Source of the DNA: Leishmania martiniquensis
Lineage: Eukaryota > Euglenozoa > Kinetoplastea > Trypanosomatida > Trypanosomatidae
Direction of reading: 5' to 3'
Length of the DNA stretch: 64,000 nt
NCBI RefSeq assembly: GCF_017916325.1
Contig: NC_090152.1
Coordinates: forward strand, 194,001-258,000
The notes under the pieces were generated by a model that ran no database searches, was not told where the DNA came from, and was given only the letters and a program-made list of their open reading frames with translations. Positions 20,229 through 29,160 of the stretch are shown in pieces. The position numbers and the translations under genes were made by a program. Numbering within the stretch: position 1 is the first letter of the stretch; each line of letters begins with the position of its first letter.

Positions 20229-21842
20229 CTCTCTGCACGCGCACAGGAACACCTCCAGCACGTCTGATGGCACGTGTAGTTCACTTCGTCTTTCTCTAAA
20301 ACGGGGGAAGCCCACAGAAAAAAAAAAACGCTGCGGCTCGTCACGAAGAGGGGAACAGCCGCTGAATACGTTTTCTATGCTGGAGGAGGTGGCAGCACCA
20401 GGTGCAAGCGTGAATCTGGCCAACGGTGCGCTTCTACGCCTCTATCTGTAAAGGGGTGCAGGTGCTTGCGTGCGTGTTGGTTTATGAGTGGGTCTGCGCA
20501 CGCTGGAAAAGACCTTTGCTCCTTCGCGCACTGAGCGTGAGGTGCTGTGTGTGTGTGTGTGTGCGTTAGGGGGGGCAGTTACTGACGCCGTTTTCAACGC
20601 AGAGAATGGGTCAAGTGTGAAGCGCCCACCGCCGGCACACAGAAGAGCATCTAAGCGCCGATTGGGAGCAGCAGAAAAGGGGGAGAAGAAACGACTCTCA
20701 GTCGTCAGTGCGCGCGTGCACTCATTCGCGTGGAGAGGGGCGGGCAGGCAGGGGAAAGCAGAGGGCAGGGGTGACATCAGAAGAGACAGCGAAGGGGAAT
20801 GAGCGGAGGCGGAGGGAGGAAGCAGAGGAGGCAAGCCCTCCAGCGACCGCTGCCGTCGCACCTGGGAGGCGGCCCACGCACAGCGTCGCTCCCACCCAAG
20901 CGTGTGAGCCCCACAGCTCCTTTTCACAGCGTGAGAGGAGCGATCGCTCTGAAACACACACGCAGATGAAATCAAATCAGCTTCGGTGAGTCCCAAGTGA
21001 GCTCAGCTGCTCGTGCGAAAACGGAGGAGTAACAGGCGTGTGTGTGTGTGTGTGTGTCGACATGCAGACGCATAACCGCCTTCATGGCAGACACGTTTCG
21101 GACTAACTGGAGGGCAAATTAGCACCATCATCCTCACCGGCGCCGCCACTTGGCACCTTCGTTGTCATACGAACAGCATCGGCGCACGTGGCGCCCTCTG
21201 GGCATGGGTGCGGTACTCTCTACCCGCAGGGTGTGAGAGGCGTTCAATGTGGTCCAGACGACTGAGTCGCTTTGCGACACCACACAAGCGAAAAAGTGCG
21301 CAGGTGGAAAAAAAGGGGGTTACCATGCGGAGACGGCAGAAGGGATGCAGGGGGCCACAGCAGCAATAGAGGCGATGGGTGGAGAGCCACACATACGCGG
21401 ACCGGCCTGGCGACTAAATACACATCGGCTGAAGGTAAAAGGGAAGAGGGGGGCCGATACGCCCATTCGACACCCACAGTGAGGGGAAGAACGGCGAAGG
21501 CGTCGATGGAGGGATATATACATATATGCAGGTGTGTGTGTGTCTGTGTGTCTGTGTCTGTGTGACGCATCGCTTCCTTTATGCACACACAGACACACAC
21601 ACACACACCATACGAGGCACCATATAGACATAGAGGAAGGGGGAGCGGAAAGCCGAACGTTTCACATCGAACTGCCCGCCTCGGCCCCCCATTAAGGCAT
21701 GCCCGTGTCCCCCGTTAGTCTTCCCGAGATCTGCGTCGGCTGCACCCGTGGAAGATATGGTGTGCCGCTGGCGCGCCTGACGCTCTTGAAATGCTGGTCG
21801 TGACGGCGCGCACACTTTCCGATGGTGACTGCTGCAGAGAGC
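20229..21842. other. Intergenic/untranslated region
   Basis: No gene seen. It contains (GT)n runs at about 20547-20563 and 21039-21057, a hairpin-forming (GT)n/(CA)n inverted repeat at 21532-21604, and a higher-complexity segment at about 21060-21300 that might be a retroposon remnant. The 3' UTR of the coiled-coil gene (21843-27443) lies here. Confidence 0.6.
21532..21604. repeat. (GT)n/(CA)n inverted repeat, 20-bp perfect stem
   Basis: Positions 21532-21551 are the exact reverse complement of 21585-21604, with a 33-nt loop. The arms include TGTCTGTG interruptions rather than pure dinucleotides, so the match is better than two unrelated microsatellites would give. It lies in the 3' UTR of the coiled-coil gene. 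Confidence 0.75.
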
Positions 21843-24800
21843 CTATGGCGGGCGCACGAGCGGGGAAGTGGGTGTGCTCACGGTGTACACTGTGCGCTTC
21901 ACAGCCGGCTGCATCGGATCGCGCTTCGCCAGCTGCGGCACTGGACGACTGTGGCGGCGCCGTCTGCGCGGGCGCGTGAAGAGAGGGGGCACGAAGTCGG
22001 CACCCGATGACCTCCCCGCAGCGGAGACGGGTAGACTGAATATGAAAGCACTGGCGTCAAGCGGGAGATGCGCTCGCCGATCCTCCGGCAGCCACGCCGC
22101 CTGCCCCGCGGCGGGCGGGGACAGCGGGCCTGCAAGCCTGCCGGTAGTGGAAGCGTCATTCAAGTGCCGGATGCTCCACCGCTGCTGCTGCTGCCACGTA
22201 CGGCGCACGCGCAGCCATGGGCGACGCGTGATTGAGCTCATTGTATTTCCAGCGGAGAAACTGAAGGGGCCATGCCTGTTCAGGCCGGCCTTATTCGACG
22301 ACCACCGGCGACGTATCTCGCTCGGCGTCGCCAAGTAAGTCAGCGTGGGTGGGGCTAGGGTGTCGCTAATATACGGCGATGACTGAGTCGGCGCCTCCTG
22401 CCATGGGCACACTGCCGGATGCTCAAAGGCGGGACAGGGCGCGCCGAGGCCGGGGGAGAGGCTGTGCCCTCCCAAGATGACGTCAAAGTCAGAGTTCGCA
22501 CCGCTTGTGGGCACGCTGGCAGGAGTAGCGGTGATGGGCACCTCGTACAAGTGGCCACGGGCCCACGTGTCGCGCATTCGTCTTGCCATCACCTGGCGCA
22601 GTCCCCCTCCCATGCTGTTCTTGCGTGTCGAGTACCACACGCCGCCGACCGCACGCCGAGGAGCCCCGGCGCTGCTTAAGGTTCCTCCCGCGGTAAACCG
22701 CTGCGCGCCGCAGGAGCCCTTGTACAGCACCGACGCGCCTTGATCGAGGCAAAGGCGGAGCTGTTGTAGCGCGATCTTCCGCTGCTGAGGCTTGTTCAGC
22801 GCCGCCGCAGCAGCCGAGGGAGGACTGGGAGGCCTCGCGCGAGCACACTCCTGCGGCGTCGTCGAAAGCCACATGGATCCCTTCAAAGGAAAGATGCTCA
22901 GCCCCACCATCGGCAGCCCGGCCACCGCCAACGCCGCCGCTCTCTTAGCGAGCGGAGTGACGGCGTGGTCGTGTGGGTATGCAGATCCATGCGCGATGAT
23001 AGTGGGCAGGGTCGGGGCGGGCACAGGGGAGGAGTAGGCGGTGCCCGAGATGAGCGGGCAGCCACTTCCAGAAGACGGCACCTGAGATGGAGAGAGGGGC
23101 GGCAGTGATGGCCAGACTCTCTTGGCAAGTCCGCTAGTGGTTGGGTGCAGTGAGACAGAGGTCGGCTTGAGGGCGACGGCATGGCTGGCGGAGTGGCTTG
23201 GGTGGCAGTTGTCTTTGACATTAGTGGTGTTGCTCAGATGTGAGCCAGCAGCACCTCTTTCTAGCAGCTTCGCAGGAGCGCCGGTGACGCGCGCGTTGGT
23301 GATGGACAGCCCCAGCTCCCGAGTCTTTTCGGGGATCGACGCTTGAGAGGCGTTGCCGTAGCAAGCAGAGGCGGGACCTGTGCTGGAGGCCGCGGTCCGC
23401 GTCAGCGCACCGTGACGACGGTTCAGCGCCGGCGGGTACGCGGAAGCCCACTTAGGCGTCAACAGCGATGTACTGTCATGCTGTGACTGCGCAGCGTATG
23501 CGGCCGCGAGACCGCCACCGGCCCGCTTGTAGTAGTACCGCTGAGATGTGTGTGGCACAGGCGGCGACGGACGCTCGCGTTGCAATGTGAGGTTGATGTG
23601 GTGAGTGGAGGTAGCCCCGCCGGCTGCCTGGCTTCCACGGCTCTTCTCTGCTCCGCTGCTCATCAGCTCCGCACTACCACTGGGCATAGGTGTCGCCTTT
23701 GGGGAGGGGCTGAAGGGCGGCTGCAGCTGCGTCGCTGACTGAGATCCTCCGGCTGAAGCGACACGGGATGCAGTACGTCGATCAACGGCGATTGACTGCT
23801 CGTCCTGGTGAGCACCAGCGCGCACAGCTTCGCGGCGGTCAGCGGGGAGAGAGGGCGATGCTGACGATGGCGCCCTCAACGGTGGGTGTGGTGGGTCACG
23901 GTTGGGGACAGCAGCGCCGCTCTCCTTCGCTGCGCGGCTGCTTTCGCCGCCAGCGGCTGCTTCAGCACCCGAGGCTCTACCCGAGTTGTTACTGCTCGCC
24001 AGCTGGTCCCTATGAGTGCTCGCATGCGGGGACTGCTGCCGCGGCGGCGTCGACGAAGCAGAGCGGCCGCCGCGTGACGGCTCACGATTAGCAGAGGTCG
24101 AGACCTGGTCGCCCTCTGCAGACCCGCCGAGAGCACGCACAGCTTCTTTGGTCGTAGCATCGACTGCATCGTCGTAGACGCCGGCGGGCAAGCAAGAGCT
24201 GTTTGGCGCCATCTTGCTCTTGACACTCTTCTTTGACTGGTCGTGTACACGCATCTGCTCGTCAAGAGCTGCCGACGAGTGCGGAATCCTCTGGCTACCA
24301 CCGGCGCCAGCAGGCGTCGACGACCCCGCTGGCGGTGCGCTCGCTGCAGCAGCGGCAAGAGCATCGATCAGTTGAGCTTGCAGCGCAGCATTGGCCGCCC
24401 GCGCGTCCTGCAGCTCCTGCGACGTGCGTGTGAGGAGTTCTTGGAAGTCGGACAGCGCCGACGCCAACTCCGCAGCGGAGGTGCCGCCGCCGGTGTCGCC
24501 CTTCGAGGGGCACGACGGCGCGACCGCCTGAAAGGAGTTGGCACCAGAGTCGGGATGGTCCCCGCTGATCTTCTGCTCGCCAGACCCAAGTGGGGGCTGT
24601 GCGCCTTGGGGTTCGGCGCACTTGCTCGAAGCCCTGGTGCCGTGTGATCGTGAAGAGGTAGGGGAGGCCGTCCGGGAGTGTACTGCCGATGAGGAGGCGC
24701 TGCGTCTACCCTTAGGCAACTCCACCTGCGATCTGTTGCCGCTCGCTCCGGTCGCACCGCTGGCGTTGCCGGGCTTCATCTTCTGCTTCGACTTGGTCAC

Positions 24801-27443
24801 TGCTGTGAAGGACTTGGAGGGACGAGCGCCGCGACGTTGTGTATCGGTTGGCGAAGACGCTCCGCTACTCTGCGTTGCAGAGGCCGATGCGTCTGGCTTC
24901 GCAGGAGACGCAGCGCGGCTTTCTGCTGGCGGGAACGAGGCCGCACCTGTTTTGTGGCCCCGCGCGCGCAGTGCAGGAGCAGCAGCGGCGTTGAGTGACG
25001 CAAGAGAGTGTGGTACGCCGCTTTGGCCGTCGCCGTCTGCAGGCGCTGTCAACAACTTGCCAGTGGCCGGGTCAAGGTGCACCTCATGCGCACAGTGCGG
25101 GCACATTACCACGCTGGGCATGACGGGCAGCGCAGCCATTTTCCCCGCCACCTGTTGGTCCTCTACGGCTGCTAAGCTGCTCTCACTGGCCAGCCGATCC
25201 TCGCGACGTGGCGTATCGGAGGCGACTTGGAGCGGAGCGGCGGTCGACGAGCCCGCGGCACTGGCTCGGTCGCTAGATCGGGTAGTGCTAGGCGGGTTCG
25301 CGAGAGAAGTTGGGGCATCTTTCCAGGATCGAAGCTCACTCGCTGGCTCATCCTCCGCGGGAGACGCCGCCTCCGCACCGTTCCAATCGCTGGTGGTGGC
25401 GGGTTCCGAGCGGCCCTTTGAGGACGCCTTCGTGTCGGACGCGCCGGTAGCACTGCTGCGTTGTGCCTCAGACGCCTCGGACGGTCCTCTGGCCCGCTTA
25501 GGCGGCGGCGTCGGTGAGCCGGCCGTAGCCAGTGGCTCCGCTGCCTCTGTAAAGGCTGTCACCTGCTCCCCCTCTGCATAGCCGCTATCCTGCCCGTCCC
25601 TACTAATCAGCGAGGCAGAGAGCAACGTGGTCGAGGCAGCACCTGTAAGAGTGTCCTTTCGAGGCGCCGCTTCGCTTGCCCGCTTCGCTGCGGAATATGC
25701 TTTACGGGCCCCTCTTCCGGAAGGTGAGGGCAGCCCAGGGCGGTCCTGCGCAGCTAAGCTGCCAGACTGGCTACGGCGCTGGTGCTGCCGCCCTTTACCG
25801 CCCAGCACCGATGCGGTGGAGTTACTTTTGCGTGCCAGAGACCCCCACTCCTGCGGTTCCTGAGGCCTCCTCGCCTGCTCCACCTCTGCTACGAAGATGT
25901 TCTCCTGCTGCAGTAGGCCAACCATGCCTCTGCCGAATCGGCTCATGCTCTCCCGCAGCGACTGCGCGATGGCCTGGGCAAATTCTGGCACTCTGGCCTT
26001 GCGCCACTCCGCGCGCACCTCCGGTAGCGTCAAGCGACGTCGCATTACCTCCTCTTCCATGGCGCTAAGGAACCCGACGAGCTCAGCGCCGGTCTGCAGT
26101 GACATGCACTGTGCCTCAACGCAGAGCGAGAGATCCTGCTGCAGCCGGCTGGCATCATCGATGTGCGTCTTTGTCAGGCGCTCTTTCAAGCGGCGGACCT
26201 CGAAGGCGAGGGCGCCGAAAGACTGCAGCGGTGGCGGTGGAGCCTCGGACCCGGTAGTCGTACCGCCTTTGCCGTCTTCGCCTTCATGGCCGGTGTACAG
26301 GTCCTCCCCCGTCTGGAGGTTGACCAGCTTGGCGTAGACCTCCTTCTGCTCCCCGGCGAAGTACGGGGTATGCAGGCAGGCGTGCCGCGCCAGAGTGTCC
26401 TCCCGAAGCATCGCCTCAGCCTCGTAGGTCTGCAAGGCAAGCTGCACGTGCTGGTGGTACTGCGTGTGTTGTGCAAGAATGGAGTCCTTCTCCTCGCCGA
26501 GGCGCGACAGCCGCCCCTCAAGGTCGGCCATGTTCAGCTTCATACGCGCCTCTTGCGAGCGCCCCTCCACATCCGCGGCGATACGGTCAAGCATGCGAGC
26601 CGTATACGTCTGCGCGCTCCCGCCCTCACCACCACCGCCGTCCGGCTGCCCATCATCCTCGCCATCGCGTGCACCGTCCCTCGCCCCATTCGCGGAGCCG
26701 TAGCGGAACTGTCCACACTTGCCCAGCTCTCGCCGTAGCGTGCCGATGACGGCTTCCTTCTGCGAGATAGCCACGAGACTCTCGGCAACGCGGCTCTGAC
26801 TGAGCTGCAGCTCTTCCTCCCTGTGTAAAAGCTTGCCGCGCAAGGCGTCGAGTGCTGCGCGGCCCTGGGCCACCTCGCGCCCCAGCTGCTCCACAGTCAC
26901 CTCCAGTTTCGCCCGCTGCTGGTGCAGCTGCGTGTTACGCTCCTCTGCTTCACTGTTGCGCTTCTGCAGCACAGCGTACTCGTCTTTGAGCTGCAGCATT
27001 TCTTGGTGAAGGAGGGAGTAGTGCTGGTTGCGGGTGAGAAGGTCAGCCTTGGTGCGCTCCAGCAACTGCTTGGTGGCGGCAAAGCGGTTCTGCACGGCCT
27101 CGAAGAGCTCGAAGGAAACCTGAATGGCTGGTACGGTGCTTGCTGGAGGGGCACCGTTGCCTGCGAAAAGGCGTTGCATCGTCTCGTAGTTGGGGGTGCC
27201 AACCACATCCAGGAGCTTGTGGTACTCTTCCGCTTGCTCTGCCACGCTAGAGGTGATACGGGCGGTGTCACCGGCCGCCGCAGGGGCTGTTGAGTCAGCA
27301 CCAGCGGCAGCATCTTCCTGCGGCGCCACCAACGTCACAGTCTTTGCATGTCTCCACAAGAAGGGCGCATCGTTAGTGGCTACCGCAGTGTCCTCCACCT
27401 TTCCGCCGCTCCCTCGTCGACCACTTTGGTCGCTGAAGGGCAT
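21843..27443 (-). CDS. Large coiled-coil protein, hypothetical
   Basis: A protein of 1,866 residues from ATG 27443 (MPFSDQSGRRGSGG). Upstream extension of the frame uses only TTG (27566). Residues about 70-230 form a strong coiled coil starting after YETMQRLF and running through AATKQLLERTKADLL and KLEVTVEQLGREVAQG. A second coil lies at about 288-350 and a further helical block at about 410-520 ends with MSRFGRGMVGLLQQE. Residues about 520-1650 are Ser/Ala/Pro-rich and mostly disordered, but include an isolated CPHCAHEVH near 777, which resembles half of a zinc-binding site, and a third coil near 988-1030 (ELLTRTSQELQDARAANAAL). The C-terminal 300 residues are basic with RRPWLRVRRTW and RPRRRRRHSRP. 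A cytoskeletal or scaffold role would fit the build, but this is inference; I do not recognise the family. Confidence 0.85.
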   Translation of the reverse strand: MPFSDQSGRRGSGGKVEDTAVATNDAPFLWRHAKTVTLVAPQEDAAAGADSTAPAAAGDTARITSSVAEQAEEYHKLLDVVGTPNYETMQRLFAGNGAPPASTVPAIQVSFELFEAVQNRFAATKQLLERTKADLLTRNQHYSLLHQEMLQLKDEYAVLQKRNSEAEERNTQLHQQRAKLEVTVEQLGREVAQGRAALDALRGKLLHREEELQLSQSRVAESLVAISQKEAVIGTLRRELGKCGQFRYGSANGARDGARDGEDDGQPDGGGGEGGSAQTYTARMLDRIAADVEGRSQEARMKLNMADLEGRLSRLGEEKDSILAQHTQYHQHVQLALQTYEAEAMLREDTLARHACLHTPYFAGEQKEVYAKLVNLQTGEDLYTGHEGEDGKGGTTTGSEAPPPPLQSFGALAFEVRRLKERLTKTHIDDASRLQQDLSLCVEAQCMSLQTGAELVGFLSAMEEEVMRRRLTLPEVRAEWRKARVPEFAQAIAQSLRESMSRFGRGMVGLLQQENIFVAEVEQARRPQEPQEWGSLARKSNSTASVLGGKGRQHQRRSQSGSLAAQDRPGLPSPSGRGARKAYSAAKRASEAAPRKDTLTGAASTTLLSASLISRDGQDSGYAEGEQVTAFTEAAEPLATAGSPTPPPKRARGPSEASEAQRSSATGASDTKASSKGRSEPATTSDWNGAEAASPAEDEPASELRSWKDAPTSLANPPSTTRSSDRASAAGSSTAAPLQVASDTPRREDRLASESSLAAVEDQQVAGKMAALPVMPSVVMCPHCAHEVHLDPATGKLLTAPADGDGQSGVPHSLASLNAAAAPALRARGHKTGAASFPPAESRAASPAKPDASASATQSSGASSPTDTQRRGARPSKSFTAVTKSKQKMKPGNASGATGASGNRSQVELPKGRRSASSSAVHSRTASPTSSRSHGTRASSKCAEPQGAQPPLGSGEQKISGDHPDSGANSFQAVAPSCPSKGDTGGGTSAAELASALSDFQELLTRTSQELQDARAANAALQAQLIDALAAAAASAPPAGSSTPAGAGGSQRIPHSSAALDEQMRVHDQSKKSVKSKMAPNSSCLPAGVYDDAVDATTKEAVRALGGSAEGDQVSTSANREPSRGGRSASSTPPRQQSPHASTHRDQLASSNNSGRASGAEAAAGGESSRAAKESGAAVPNRDPPHPPLRAPSSASPSLPADRREAVRAGAHQDEQSIAVDRRTASRVASAGGSQSATQLQPPFSPSPKATPMPSGSAELMSSGAEKSRGSQAAGGATSTHHINLTLQRERPSPPVPHTSQRYYYKRAGGGLAAAYAAQSQHDSTSLLTPKWASAYPPALNRRHGALTRTAASSTGPASACYGNASQASIPEKTRELGLSITNARVTGAPAKLLERGAAGSHLSNTTNVKDNCHPSHSASHAVALKPTSVSLHPTTSGLAKRVWPSLPPLSPSQVPSSGSGCPLISGTAYSSPVPAPTLPTIIAHGSAYPHDHAVTPLAKRAAALAVAGLPMVGLSIFPLKGSMWLSTTPQECARARPPSPPSAAAAALNKPQQRKIALQQLRLCLDQGASVLYKGSCGAQRFTAGGTLSSAGAPRRAVGGVWYSTRKNSMGGGLRQVMARRMRDTWARGHLYEVPITATPASVPTSGANSDFDVILGGHSLSPGLGAPCPAFEHPAVCPWQEAPTQSSPYISDTLAPPTLTYLATPSEIRRRWSSNKAGLNRHGPFSFSAGNTMSSITRRPWLRVRRTWQQQQRWSIRHLNDASTTGRLAGPLSPPAAGQAAWLPEDRRAHLPLDASAFIFSLPVSAAGRSSGADFVPPLFTRPRRRRRHSRPVPQLAKRDPMQPAVKRTVYTVSTPTSPLVRPP

Positions 27444-27456
27444 AGTAACTCCAGCG

Positions 27457-27520
27457 CTGCCACCGGTGGGGTGTGGAGGGTGCGCACGAACGCACCCAGG
27501 AGAGGAGGAATGCAGAACGT
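27457..27520 (-). promoter_or_regulatory. Possible trans-splice acceptor for the coiled-coil gene
   Basis: A C/T-rich stretch (about 27520-27465) precedes GGCAG, with AG at 27458-27457, 14 nt before the ATG at 27443. The pyrimidine tract is broken by G-rich patches, so an acceptor further upstream is possible. Confidence 0.35.
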
Positions 27521-29160
27521 ACCTCGCCCCCTCCCCGGTCGGCAGCGCGCCGGCGCAGATTAGCAAGAGAGCGCGAGGCTGTCGTCAGATATCGTACAGA
27601 GGGCGAAGGCCGCGAGCTCAAAAATGTAGCATTCGCAGAAGAGGGGGAGTTGTGTGTGTGTGAGAGGGGGTGGGGGAGGGGGACCTGTCAAGGGCTGGGC
27701 CAGCAGATGCTATGTACAAAATCGTCACGATACGGGGGCACACACCTGCACAAGCACACGCACGCACACGTGCGCGGGAACGCGTGCGACTGAGTGCGTG
27801 GGCGAGACACAATGAAGGGGCAAAGCCAGCGACACGTTTAGGCGCACTTGAGCATGCATCACATACACATACAAGGATGGTCGGGCCTACTTCGTGCTGA
27901 GTGAAAGCTGCCTTGATCAGTGCGTAAAAAAAAAAAGGATGTGCGCGGAGACAGGGGTCACAGCGGGAGTGAAGAGAGAGCGCGCGTAATTCTGTGCACA
28001 ACATATATATATCTATATATATAGATATAGATATATGTACAGCAATGAGAGCCAGAGCACGAGCGCCTGTGTGGGAGCGCTCACGTATTGCCTAAGCGTG
28101 TGTGTCAGCCACGGCAGAGGGAGAGAGGGGGGAGAGGGAGAAGCGAGAGGAAGCATGGTGAATGCAGAGAGGGGGAGAGGGGGCTGACCTCGCTGTTGCG
28201 TGTGCGCACAGCTCGGTCGGCGCTCATCCGATGACGTGGCGTGGCGTGGGGGGGGAGGGGTCCGCGCGCTCTTATACCTCCTCTTCTGCTCCCATAGAGC
28301 CCGTCACAGTGAAGACCTTTGTGTGCGCGCGGAGGACGACGAGGTGGAGCTAGGCAAGCCCCTCACGCATACCAACGCAGACGCGCGCACAAGCTGGCAT
28401 CCGGTGGTTCGCTCCACGAGGGGTACTTTATACGGCTGGCAGAGGAGCCCTTTCATGAAGATGCTGCGTTGCACTGTAAGCGACCGCCAATGGTGTGTGT
28501 GTGTGTGTGTGCGTCCCTCACGTGCCTTCATTTCGTCAAGCAGATGAAGGGACAGATGCGTGTTAATGGATGTCAGTACCCGTCCCCTTGTGCACGCTCG
28601 TAGCGGGCAAGCGTCGTCCACACCTACTAACCTGCTCGCAGAGCACACGCCGTACTGAGCACAGCGGAGTGTGAGGCCTCCTGCCCCTTCGCCCCCCCGC
28701 CTCTCCACATCGCTCTCTTGTGGTGGGCGAGTAGAGGGAGACGGAGGCGGGGCAGCCGTATAACAAAAAGGGGGGAAAGGGCGGCGACGTTGCCATCATG
28801 GCTGCTCCGAATGTGCACGAAAGGGGTCGCCACAGACATCCACCGACGCGTGCAGGCCTCTCCCCCTCGACTAATCCCCGTCACCACCAGCCACACTCGC
28901 CCGAGCAGCGCTTGATCGCCCTCCCTTCCTCCGTTCTCAGGCAATCTGCCCTCAAGGCCGCCCATATCTCCATCACCGCTGGCGCAGTGAACGTGATGGT
29001 GGCAACGCTTTTCATTGCGTTGACGATCCGCACTTCCACTCCTCCTTTGTGGGGACGCTTTGCTGAATCAGGGGAAGGGGGAAGAGGGGAGGGGGCGGCC
29101 ATGGCAAGCCGACCGGCAGCGCGCGGGCAGCATAGCTGCCGTAGAACTTCCCCACTCCCG
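27521..29160. other. Intergenic/untranslated region
   Basis: No gene seen. Contents: an AT-rich palindrome at 28001-28037, a (GT)n run at about 28495-28511 and a purine tract at 28125-28180. The 28300-29100 part is of ordinary complexity without recognisable products. It holds the 3' UTR of the gene at 29161-33996. Confidence 0.6.
28001..28037. repeat. AT-rich palindromic repeat
   Basis: An AT island in otherwise GC-rich DNA. Positions 28008-28029 form a perfect 22-bp palindrome centred on (TA)n and bounded by CT/AG steps. It could extrude as a cruciform or pair as a short RNA hairpin. Confidence 0.75.

Noticed and set aside
24538..25581. Plus-strand open frame of 347 codons opposite the coiled-coil gene
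   Set aside because: Antisense shadow lying wholly inside a continuous minus-strand coding region.
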